A stretch of 23,276 bases of DNA from Bacteroidales bacterium (GTDB taxonomy: Bacteria > Bacteroidota > Bacteroidia > Bacteroidales > P3), in assembly GCA_016281475.1 (NCBI GenBank), contig JAEEIS010000015.1, positions 1 to 23,276 of the forward strand, in the 5' to 3' direction. Shown here piece after piece: positions 1-6,098 of the stretch; the first letter of the stretch is position 1; every line of letters begins with the position of its first letter. The translations under genes were made by a program, and so were the position numbers. The notes beneath the pieces were generated by a model, which had not been told where the DNA came from, did no database searches, and saw only the letters and a program-made list of their open reading frames with translations.

Positions 1-165
1 CCACGAGACAATCACTACCACCACCATAGGCAGCAGCAGCCACCCCGCGATAATCAGCAGAATGAGGAAATAAAACTCATTCCACCAGCACAACGCCGTA
101 GCAACCATAACACACACGGCCGAAACATATTGGACAACTTTTTGAAGATATTGACCTGCAGACAT
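1..165 (-). CDS. Partial hypothetical membrane protein (C-terminus beyond the window)
   Basis: The reverse strand reads 55 codons without a stop from an ATG at 165 to the window edge. The product begins MSAGQYLQKVVQYVSAVC and continues into two hydrophobic stretches (about residues 15-25 and 32-54), so an integral membrane protein is likely. It lies 55 bases downstream of the DgkA-type gene on the same strand and is probably in the same transcript; a palindromic repeat lies between them. No family is recognisable from the visible part. The open frame and hydrophobic pattern are seen; cotranscription is inferred. Confidence 0.55.
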   Translation of the reverse strand, partial: MSAGQYLQKVVQYVSAVCVMVATALCWWNEFYFLILLIIAGWLLLPMVVVVIVSW

Positions 166-196
166 GATTTCTATATGTTTTAAAGGTGCGGCAGCC

Positions 197-236
197 GTCC
201 CCTCTTGAGAGGGGTGGCCGCTAGGCCGGGGTATGT
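197..236 (-). repeat. Two-hairpin palindromic repeat, copy 1
   Basis: Read on the minus strand this is ACATACCCC, then a short hairpin with arms GGCC/GGCC, then CCCCTCT-CA-AGAGGGG, then GAC. It matches the copies at 2040-2085, 2137-2178 and 2988-3029. The copy overlaps the end of the lipid kinase gene, so the last codons and the TAG stop of that gene lie within the repeat. Confidence 0.85.
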
Positions 237-604
237 ATAAACAGTACAATCAAAACATACGGCAAAAAAATTACCACCCCCACCAATGCAGCCGCGATAG
301 CGCACAGCAACACCGCACCCGCGCCCAAGTCCTTGATGTCGCGGATGCGGTCGTCGTGCTCAGTGGTCAGGTAGTCGCAGATGCGCTCGATGGCCGAGTT
401 GAACGCCTCCGCCGACAGCACCATGCCTATGCATATCACCAGCACACCCCACTCCACAGGCGACACCCTCAGCACAATCCCCGCTACCACCACCAACACG
501 GTGATGGTAGCGTGAATCCGTGCGTTGTGCTCCTCGCCGAAGAGCAGCCTCACTCCCGCAAAAGCATAGCGGAAACTCCGCAACCGTGCCCGTAACTCAT
601 CCAT
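221..604 (-). CDS. dgkA: Diacylglycerol/undecaprenol kinase family protein (DgkA-like)
   Basis: This small integral-membrane lipid kinase family phosphorylates diacylglycerol or undecaprenol in the inner membrane. The protein is 127 residues from the ATG at 604 (MDELRARLRSFRYAFAG), a normal family length; a TTG twelve bases upstream is a weaker alternative start. Family signs are the early RYAFAG segment, the acidic signature SAEAFNSAIERICDY, and the following DIKDLGAGAVLL in a helix. Three hydrophobic helices can be seen. The last residues (HTPA) and the stop codon come from a palindromic repeat element, so the original C-terminus may have been changed. It lies 44 bases downstream of the CreD-like gene and is probably cotranscribed. 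The lipid substrate cannot be told from sequence alone. Confidence 0.92.
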   Translation of the reverse strand: MDELRARLRSFRYAFAGVRLLFGEEHNARIHATITVLVVVAGIVLRVSPVEWGVLVICIGMVLSAEAFNSAIERICDYLTTEHDDRIRDIKDLGAGAVLLCAIAAALVGVVIFLPYVLIVLFIHTPA

Positions 605-617
605 CCGGGAAGCCAAC

Positions 618-645
618 TTTTTAGTTTTTACCTTTTAGTTTTAAA
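618..645. repeat. Heptanucleotide array between creD-like and dgkA-like genes
   Basis: Four consecutive 7-bp units are visible: TTTTTAG, TTTTTAC, CTTTTAG, TTTTAAA. The array fills most of the short gap between the two minus-strand genes. It belongs to the same 7-bp periodic class as the arrays listed further on. Confidence 0.6.
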
Positions 646-648
646 ACA

Positions 649-1908
649 TTACCACTTTATCTTCTGCGACGCGTACATCGCCACCGCCAGTATGACAAAC
701 ACCCCGATGCTGCCCACCAGCAGAGCATAGCTCTCCAGCTGCATGATGACATAGATGAACACATACAGCACCGTCAGCAGCCCGCCCACCGCCAGTGCGG
801 CAGTGCGGTGCTTGGTCAGCCCGTGGATAAAGGTAGAGATAAGCCCCACCGTCATCGCGGCGGCAACCAGATAGGCAAAGCCAAAACCGATATGCTCCGA
901 GAAGGCCAGCAACAGCGTGTAGAAAAGTATCAGCGCGATGCCCACCAAGGCGTACTGCACCGGGTGTATAGGTGTTTGGCGGCGGTTCTCCACCAAAAAC
1001 ACCACGGCAAAGGTCAGCAGGATAATCAGGTAGGCATACTTGATGGTGCGCGTGGTCTTCTGGTACTGCTCCACCGGCACCTTCAGTTCCACATCCATCG
1101 TGCCCACACTGGCAAGCTCCGTGCGGCTCTTCAGCACCTGAGTAAAATCGCGGTTCAGCGCCAGCACCTTCCAGTCGGCGGTGAAGCCTGTGTCGGTCAC
1201 CTCGCGGTTGGCGGGCAGGTAGCGTCCCGCAAAGCTAGGTGTGGTGCAGTCCGAATTGACATGCAGCGTGGTGGTGCGTCCCACAGGCACAAAGCTGATG
1301 CTGCTAGAACCTTTGAGCGACACCTCGAGCGCAAAGTTGCACGCCTCGCCCGCAAGCACCTTCGCCACATCGACATGGCACGAGAGCGCATCGTCGTTGC
1401 CCAACTTCATGCCTTCCGCCTGCAGCTCTACCTTCTCGCCCTGATAGGTGAGCGTGGGATAGTCCATAAAGCCCTTGAAGTCGTTGATGGCGAAGAGCAG
1501 CTTTGCACGGTCAAGACGTAGGTGGCTCACCTGCTCCGCGCTCAGCTCCTTGGGCATGGCAAAGGTGCCCGTCAGCTTCATCGGCGTCTCATACACCGAA
1601 AAGTCGTAGATGCCCCTCTTCAGCCTCTTGGTGTTCACCTGACTGTTGATGTCCAGCACTTCGGGCAGCAGGTAGACATTGTTGGTCGACGTATCGCCTG
1701 GGATAAAGAGCACTGGTCCGCGCACTGTGCGGCTGCTGCCCCACTTCTCGCACACCTCCATGTTCGCCTCCATCTCGGTGCCGCGCCGCTCGTCCACCAT
1801 GTTCTGGATTATCGCCTGCGGGATAAGCAGCAACAGGCTGAGGGCAAAGATAATCGTTAATTTGAGCCACAGTTTGGCTCCGCTGTTTTTCTGTGTGTTG
1901 TTTTCCAT
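649..1908 (-). CDS. creD: CreD-family inner membrane protein
   Basis: The product resembles CreD (cell envelope integrity / inner membrane protein family), whose biochemical role is poorly defined. From ATG 1908 it is 419 residues: an N-terminal membrane helix (about residues 14-32, ...IIFALSLLLLIPQAII), then NMVDERRGTEMEAN, a large periplasmic part rich in beta strand, and about five C-terminal helices including the family-like segments HPVQYALVGIALILFYTLLL and SYALLVGSIGVFVILA. The frame stays open upstream to an ATG at 2007, adding 33 hydrophobic residues. I prefer 1908 because E. coli CreD homology begins just after it and because all three genes here then begin with the same context, (A/G)TGGAAAAYAA. 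It sits downstream of a winged-helix regulator, a common arrangement in Bacteroidetes. Confidence 0.88.
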   Translation of the reverse strand: MENNTQKNSGAKLWLKLTIIFALSLLLLIPQAIIQNMVDERRGTEMEANMEVCEKWGSSRTVRGPVLFIPGDTSTNNVYLLPEVLDINSQVNTKRLKRGIYDFSVYETPMKLTGTFAMPKELSAEQVSHLRLDRAKLLFAINDFKGFMDYPTLTYQGEKVELQAEGMKLGNDDALSCHVDVAKVLAGEACNFALEVSLKGSSSISFVPVGRTTTLHVNSDCTTPSFAGRYLPANREVTDTGFTADWKVLALNRDFTQVLKSRTELASVGTMDVELKVPVEQYQKTTRTIKYAYLIILLTFAVVFLVENRRQTPIHPVQYALVGIALILFYTLLLAFSEHIGFGFAYLVAAAMTVGLISTFIHGLTKHRTAALAVGGLLTVLYVFIYVIMQLESYALLVGSIGVFVILAVAMYASQKIKW

Positions 1909-2012
1909 GTTGTGTTTTATTTTATGAATTAATTTTCTAACCAAAGGAAACGTTATCAAAACTCCTGCCAGTAAGAGGAATATTAGCAAACAGATAAGAC
2001 CAATCATAATGA

Positions 2013-2040
2013 ATTGAGAGTTGAGAATTGAGAGTTTTTA
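2013..2040. repeat. Heptanucleotide array upstream of the creD-like gene
   Basis: Units ATTGAGA, GTTGAGA, ATTGAGA and GTTTTTA follow one another. The array directly abuts palindromic repeat copy 2. Confidence 0.65.
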
Positions 2041-2085
2041 CATACCCCGCCACTTCGTGGCACCCCTCTCAAGAGGGGACGGCTG
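2040..2085 (+). repeat. Two-hairpin palindromic repeat, copy 2
   Basis: The plus strand reads ACATACCCC, then arms GCCAC/GTGGC around TTC, then CCCCTCT-CA-AGAGGGG, then GACGGCTG. It points towards copy 3, and together they form a large inverted pair in the gap between the regulator and the creD-like gene. Confidence 0.88.
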
Positions 2086-2136
2086 ACGCACAACATTGTC
2101 GTCCACACATGTATACAACGTGGTCGCGTGTAGCGC

Positions 2137-2178
2137 GTCCCCTCTTGAGAGGGGTACGCCGTAAGGCGGGGGGTATGT
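2137..2178 (-). repeat. Two-hairpin palindromic repeat, copy 3
   Basis: On the minus strand the copy reads ACATACCCCC, a first hairpin with arms CGCC/GGCG around TTAC, then CCCCTCT-CA-AGAGGGG and GAC. Its first hairpin differs in sequence from copies 1 and 2 but keeps complementarity. Confidence 0.88.
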
Positions 2179-2227
2179 CCTATTTTAAAAGTGCTTTGCA
2201 TTACAAAGTATATTAGTCAAAAAAAAA

Positions 2228-2548
2228 TCATACTGTCGGTGCGTTCTTGAAAAAGTCCTCCAATGCCTGCAGGTGCTCCTTAAAAGCCTTGCTGCCCGCC
2301 TTAGTGACGGAGTAAGTGGTGTTGGGCTTGCGACCGACAAATTTCTTCTCCGCCTGAATGTAGCCCAGCTCCTCCAAGGCATGGGTGTGGCTCGCCAGAT
2401 TGCCGTCGGTCAGCCCCAGCAGCGACTTCAGCGTCGAGAAGTCCACTGCCTCGTTCACCATCAGCACCGACATGATGCCCAGCCGCGCCTTGCTCTCGAA
2501 AGCCTTGTTGATAGCGGAAAAACTCCGCTGATAATCATTATTTTCCAC
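2228..2548 (-). CDS. Winged-helix transcriptional regulator
   Basis: A 106-residue protein made almost entirely of a winged helix-turn-helix domain. Residues about 14-35 (NKAFESKARLGIMSVLM) form the first helix, DFSTLKSLLGLTDGNLASHTHALEELGYI is the helix-turn-helix, and KKFVGRKPNTTYSVTKAGSKAFKEHLQAL is the wing plus C-terminal helix. It resembles the small MarR/ArsR-like winged-helix proteins (PF13601 type) of Bacteroidetes. The start is a GTG at 2548 that overlaps the preceding gene's stop by 11 bases, so translation is probably coupled. It may control its own operon, including the upstream membrane protein and the creD-like gene; this is inference from position. Confidence 0.9.
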   Translation of the reverse strand: MENNDYQRSFSAINKAFESKARLGIMSVLMVNEAVDFSTLKSLLGLTDGNLASHTHALEELGYIQAEKKFVGRKPNTTYSVTKAGSKAFKEHLQALEDFFKNAPTV

Positions 2549-3191
2549 GGCCGTTCACGATAAAGTATATTCCAAAAACAATATGCAGCAGCCCGAAGCC
2601 GAGAAACCAAAACAGGATGGCGTGGCTTACCATAAAGCAGTCCACCACTCCCAACACCAGCTCACAATAGCCCAGCAGGGCGATGCTGCGGCTGGTATAG
2701 TGGCTCGCATTCAGCAGAGCCAGACCGTAGAACACCAGCATAAAGGTCGACGTCAGCCCATAATGCCCTTGCATCAGCATCGCCAGGCAGAGCAGCCCGC
2801 CCACCACCATCGGCACCGCAAAGTGAAACAGCGGACGGCGTATGGTCCTGCCGAACTGAAAGTCCCCCTGCCGCTTCATCAGTCTGTACGACCCGAAGCA
2901 CACCACCGCGAACGACACCACCAGCAACGCCAGTGCCACGCCCGAAGCAATCACCGTGCGGTAAGGCGAGTTAATCAGCATCCCCATGTCCCCTCTTGAG
3001 AGGGGTGCCACGATAGTGGCGGGGTATGTAAACTCATGCGGCAACAGCAGCAGCCATGCCCCTGCCGACACCATGCTGGCCAGCAGTCCTACTATTAATA
3101 TAGACCAACCGCTGATGGCCTGAAACCGCGACGATTTCTCCATCAGCTCCTTTATCTCATGCAGCGTATTTAATGCCTCTTTATTTTCCAT
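2538..3191 (-). CDS. Hypothetical multi-helix membrane protein carrying an in-frame repeat
   Basis: From ATG 3191 the product has 217 residues: a charged N-terminal helix (MENKEALNTLHEIKELMEK) and about six membrane helices, with no known domain. The frame remains open to an ATG at 3230, but a TAACTTTG promoter element lies at 3216-3223 between the two, so 3191 is the better start. Residues 55-68 (TYPATIVAPLSRGD) are encoded exactly by a 42-bp palindromic repeat that also occurs in intergenic DNA, lying between the first and second helices. The gene is followed with overlap by the winged-helix regulator. Similar membrane proteins often sit next to such regulators in Bacteroidetes; a sensory role is possible but unproven. 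Confidence 0.82.
   Translation of the reverse strand: MENKEALNTLHEIKELMEKSSRFQAISGWSILIVGLLASMVSAGAWLLLLPHEFTYPATIVAPLSRGDMGMLINSPYRTVIASGVALALLVVSFAVVCFGSYRLMKRQGDFQFGRTIRRPLFHFAVPMVVGGLLCLAMLMQGHYGLTSTFMLVFYGLALLNASHYTSRSIALLGYCELVLGVVDCFMVSHAILFWFLGFGLLHIVFGIYFIVNGRGK
2988..3029 (-). repeat. Two-hairpin palindromic repeat, copy 4, inside a gene
   Basis: Read on the minus strand the copy has ACATACCCC, arms GCCAC/GTGGC around TAT, CCCCTCT-CA-AGAGGGG and GAC. It is 42 bp long, a multiple of three, and adds 14 codons (TYPATIVAPLSRGD) to the membrane protein without breaking its frame. Confidence 0.88.
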
Positions 3192-3215
3192 AGGTTTTAA
3201 AAGTTCTTTGCGCTG

Positions 3216-3223
3216 CAAAGTTA
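3216..3223 (-). promoter_or_regulatory. Bacteroidetes -7 promoter element for the minus-strand operon
   Basis: The minus strand reads TAACTTTG followed by C, an exact match to the TAnnTTTG element. It lies 24 bases upstream of the preferred start at 3191. No convincing -33 TTTG at the usual spacing was found; one TTTG lies too close. Confidence 0.6.
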
Positions 3224-3468
3224 CGAACATTTTTCAAACCACCAAGAAAAAAAAATGGAAAAAAAACTTCCGTGTACTATATCGGATTAAAAATCATCAC
3301 TTTCTAAATCAAAATATTTTTCTCCCCACCTCCCCTACCCCCTCTTAAAAAAGGCATTTCCAACCCGATAATTCCCATTTTTACCCCCCTTAAACTCCCA
3401 ATTATTTTCTATTATCGTTACACCTTATTAATCGTTACATTGTTGTTGCGCAAACTTTTTTAGCCATG

Positions 3469-3493
3469 TTGCAAAAAGTTAGTATTTTTGCAA
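3469..3493 (+). promoter_or_regulatory. Candidate promoter within a perfect inverted repeat
   Basis: TATTTTTG at 3483-3490 fits the -7 consensus TAnnTTTG. It is embedded in an inverted repeat with arms TTGCAAAAA (3469-3477) and TTTTTGCAA (3485-3493) around a 7-base centre. It would start a transcript with a leader of roughly 230 bases before the small gene at 3729. The overlap of a dyad with the promoter suggests an operator, but the dyad could be chance in AT-rich DNA. The rest of the 537-base gap (3192-3728) shows no supportable gene. Confidence 0.45.
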
Positions 3494-3628
3494 CCCGAAA
3501 AAACAACGAATTTATGGGACATTGTATACGTAACGCGATGATTATCACCCCACCATATTTAAAGCGGCTTGGGCTGAGGTGCTATAAATCCTACTACCGT
3601 TCCGTTTCTCATACACCGACTTCACACC

Positions 3629-3657
3629 CCGCCGTTCTAGGCGGAGGTAACTTTTTT
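3629..3657 (+). terminator. Weak hairpin plus T-tract in the leader (possible attenuator)
   Basis: Arms CCGCC and GGCGG enclose six bases, and CTTTTTTG follows eight bases after the stem. The preceding CACACCCCGCC resembles the first half of the palindromic repeat, so this may be a decayed half-copy rather than a functional attenuator. Confidence 0.3.
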
Positions 3658-3728
3658 GTCCCGACACAATTAGTCAACCTTATTAATTCACACAAATCAT
3701 TCATATAAACAATCTATTTTTCAAACAC

Positions 3729-3905
3729 ATGAAACAATCAAAGAAACGGGAGTACACAACTCCCACCATCGAACGGCTTGAGGCCCGCGTGGAGCTCGGC
3801 TACGTAGTCAGTGGCGAAGAAACACACCGAGACATAAAAGGCACAGGCATGGAGAGCTACGGCAAAGGCACAGGCAACGAAAGTGGCGGCTACGTATTCA
3901 GTTAA
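3729..3905 (+). CDS. Small conserved-type Bacteroidales protein, 58 residues
   Basis: An ATG at 3729 opens 58 codons ending in TAA at 3905. The product starts MKQSKKREYTTPTIERLEAR and continues VELGYVVSGEE, matching the pattern of very common short Bacteroidales proteins (YxxPxIExxxxxxExGFxxS) of unknown function. The C-terminal half is Gly-rich with an internal duplication (KGTGMESYG / KGTGNESGG) and ends GGYVFS, echoing the earlier GYVVSG. There is no signal peptide. It lies 25 bases before the fimbrillin-like lipoprotein and is probably cotranscribed with it. The pairing of such small proteins with fimbrillin-like or cell-surface lipoproteins is recalled from other genomes, not shown here. 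Confidence 0.72.
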   Translation: MKQSKKREYTTPTIERLEARVELGYVVSGEETHRDIKGTGMESYGKGTGNESGGYVFS

Positions 3906-3930
3906 TCCACTCGTAAAAACGTAAACCAGA

Positions 3931-5574
3931 ATGAAGAAATCAATTCTTATTTCCGCCATCGCGCTGGCCGCACTCGCTACGCTGGCATCGTGCCAAAAGG
4001 AGCAGACCTCCACCGTACAGTTCACCGCCACCATCGAGAACGCGGAGAAGACCTATTTCAACATCTCCGACAGAACCGGCAACCCCGGCCTCATTACCTG
4101 GAAAGAGAGAGACCAAGTATGGATAAACGACAACATCTTCACCGCCACTCCCGATGTCGACAATGCCCAAATGGCCACGTTGGACGGCGTTGCAGTGCCC
4201 ACTGCCCCCTACTACGCTTTCTATCCCATCAGCCTGAGTCCCACAATCAGCACCACAACTACCCCTACGACTACCACCATCAGCCTGCCCAACGGGCAGA
4301 CCTACTATCCAAACAACGAGGTCCGCGCCCCCATGATGGCCCAAAGCGGGAACACCAACCTCCAGTTCAAGAACCTCTGCGGCATGCTGGTGCTGACCCT
4401 GCAGGCCGAGGGCAGGAAAATCCGCAGCATCGATGTTGAAGCTAGCGATTACCTTTGCGGCACATTCACGGCGGAGTACAACAACGGCGAGCCCACGCTC
4501 ACCTACCTTGGCGACGGGTTCAAAATCGTCTCCCTCGACTGCGGTGAGGGCGTGGACATCAGCACGGCCACCAACTTCTACATCTACCTGCCTCCCAACA
4601 ACTACAGCACGCTGCGGTTCTCCTTCTACGACAACTACGGTACCCTCTGCACCAAGACCTTCACTCCCACTACAGCCCACCCCACCTTCGACGTGGTGCG
4701 CAACACGTACAATCCGCTCACCTTCACCCTCGACTTCCCCACTCCTTTAGGTGCCATCAAAGGCCGCTTCACCGTCAACGCCGCTGGCAAGCAAGTGTGG
4801 TTCTCGAAAGGCAACCTGCAGTATATCGGCAGCGCCTCTCCCGCCTATTGGAAGTTCGCCGACAACCAGTGGGACTGCCTCGGCACTACGACAGGCCAGA
4901 ACAGCAGCAACCAGAACGTCGACCGCGACCTCTTCGGCTGGGGCACCAGCGGCTACAACCACGGTGCAACGGTTTACCAGCCTTGGGCTACAAGTAGGAC
5001 AAATAAGTATTACTACGCCTACGGCAACTCAGGCTACAACCTCTACGAACGGACAGGCCAGGCCGACTGGGGCTACAACGCCATCGTCAACGGAGGCAAT
5101 ACTGAGAACATGGGTTGGCGCACGCTGACCAATGACGAGTGGGTCTACCTGTTCAACACCCGCCGCACGACCTCTGGCATCCTTTACGCCAAGGCCAAAG
5201 TGAACGGCGTGAATGGTGTCATATTGCTACCTGATGACTGGAGTACGGACTATTACACACTGAATAGCACCAATAGCCCAACTGCCGACTTCTCCACCAA
5301 CACCATTACCGACGGCGACTGGTTGTTTTTTCTTGAGGCCGCCGGAGCGGTATTCCTGCCCGCTGCGGGTTATCGCTACCAAAATAATACGACTGTTTAT
5401 GTTAATGACGTGAACACCAGGTGCTCTTACTGGTCATCCACTCATTGCGACGATAACAATAATTTAGCTTACTACCTATGGGTCGTAAATGACAATCTCA
5501 ATCCCCAAACAGAGCACTATCGGGCACGAGGGCACTCTGTCCGCCCAGTCCTGGACTATAATACCGCCGACTAA
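3931..5574 (+). CDS. Fimbrillin-like lipoprotein with C-terminal lectin-like (FISUMP-type) domain
   Basis: A 547-residue surface lipoprotein. Residues 1-21 are a lipoprotein signal with lipobox LASC (Cys21). Residues about 28-270 resemble Bacteroidales fimbrillin/Mfa-like proteins: VQFTATIENAEKTYF, ITWKERDQVWIND, YYAFYPIS. From about residue 275 (GRFTVNAAGKQVWFSKGNLQ) a second domain begins, with WRTLTNDEWVYLFNTR, AKAKVNGVNGVILLPDDW, GAVFLPAAGYR, YWSST and a final GHSVRPV. This resembles C-type-lectin-fold FISUMP-like domains. The role may be adhesion or surface display. Codon use changes in the last ~115 codons: Asn is almost always AAC before and mostly AAT after. It is preceded by a small protein gene and followed by a strong terminator. 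Confidence 0.85.
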   Translation: MKKSILISAIALAALATLASCQKEQTSTVQFTATIENAEKTYFNISDRTGNPGLITWKERDQVWINDNIFTATPDVDNAQMATLDGVAVPTAPYYAFYPISLSPTISTTTTPTTTTISLPNGQTYYPNNEVRAPMMAQSGNTNLQFKNLCGMLVLTLQAEGRKIRSIDVEASDYLCGTFTAEYNNGEPTLTYLGDGFKIVSLDCGEGVDISTATNFYIYLPPNNYSTLRFSFYDNYGTLCTKTFTPTTAHPTFDVVRNTYNPLTFTLDFPTPLGAIKGRFTVNAAGKQVWFSKGNLQYIGSASPAYWKFADNQWDCLGTTTGQNSSNQNVDRDLFGWGTSGYNHGATVYQPWATSRTNKYYYAYGNSGYNLYERTGQADWGYNAIVNGGNTENMGWRTLTNDEWVYLFNTRRTTSGILYAKAKVNGVNGVILLPDDWSTDYYTLNSTNSPTADFSTNTITDGDWLFFLEAAGAVFLPAAGYRYQNNTTVYVNDVNTRCSYWSSTHCDDNNNLAYYLWVVNDNLNPQTEHYRARGHSVRPVLDYNTAD

Positions 5575-5616
5575 CGAATCACACGCGGGCCAAAAACCCC
5601 GACAACCCATAGAGTA

Positions 5617-5650
5617 CCGGCGGGCCTTGCGGCCCGCCGGAACTTTTTTC
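5617..5650 (+). terminator. Rho-independent terminator
   Basis: Perfect 10-bp stem CCGGCGGGCC / GGCCCGCCGG with a 4-base TTGC loop, followed by AACTTTTTT. It lies 42 bases after the stop of the fimbrillin-like lipoprotein gene and ends that transcript. Confidence 0.93.
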
Positions 5651-5788
5651 TCACACCACCTACCTTTAGTCCTCACCCTCCTTACAAGCCCTCAATTGCA
5701 ACCATCCCAACCCCCTCGTGCCTCCCTTATATATTTTTTGTTTACTTTCTATTTTGTTTCTATTTATTTTCTTCTTTATTTAGGTTAG

Positions 5789-5832
5789 CTAAACAAAAGG
5801 TAAACTAAATCTAAACAAAAGGTAAACTAAAT
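5789..5832. repeat. Perfect 22-bp tandem duplication
   Basis: Two adjacent identical 22-bp units, each beginning CTAAACAAAAGG and ending TAAACTAAAT. They lie in the 520-base gap between the terminator and pth. Apart from this, the terminator and the pth promoter, that gap shows only AT-rich DNA and no supportable gene. Confidence 0.85.
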
Positions 5833-6072
5833 GTAGGATAAATGAGGACACCACCATGGGGGAAGTGTGCCGCTACCCAGACCGAAAGGAGGCCTAATGT
5901 GGAGAGGAGATAAAGCAGAATCAGATTGTAGTGCGTATACAAAAAAGAGCCATCGGCTTTTTCGATACCCTGTAGGGAATAATACACATGGGCAAAGGAA
6001 ATATATAGCTTAATTATCAGCCGAACGAAAATAAAAAGCAGGCACAATTTCGAGTAAGTGAAAAAAAAGTCG

Positions 6073-6080
6073 TACCTTTG
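6073..6080 (+). promoter_or_regulatory. Bacteroidetes -7 promoter element for pth
   Basis: TACCTTTG followed by CAG is an exact TAnnTTTG match. TTTC at about 6048-6051, 21 bases upstream, is a plausible weak -33 element. Transcription would start near 6086. The position rules out the TTG at 6078 as a start codon. Confidence 0.75.
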
Positions 6081-6098
6081 CAGCCTGACAATTTATAT

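Noticed and set aside
808..1521. 237-codon open frame on the plus strand
   Set aside because: His/Gln/Arg-rich shadow of the creD-like gene.
2004..2216. Short frames on both strands across repeat copies 2 and 3
   Set aside because: They consist mostly of repeat sequence (RPLLRGV-type peptides), which is open in several frames.
3466..3708. 80-codon frame on the plus strand
   Set aside because: It begins upstream of the likely transcription start and covers the promoter dyad and hairpin of the leader.
5944..5965. AGCC-ATC-GGCT with flanking A and T runs as a two-way terminator
   Set aside because: The stem is only four strong pairs plus A-T and G-T pairs, and no gene ends nearby.
5811..6047. 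78-codon hydrophobic frame on the minus strand
   Set aside because: It lies in AT-rich DNA, has no family resemblance, and its end runs into the 22-bp tandem repeat. Possible but not supportable.
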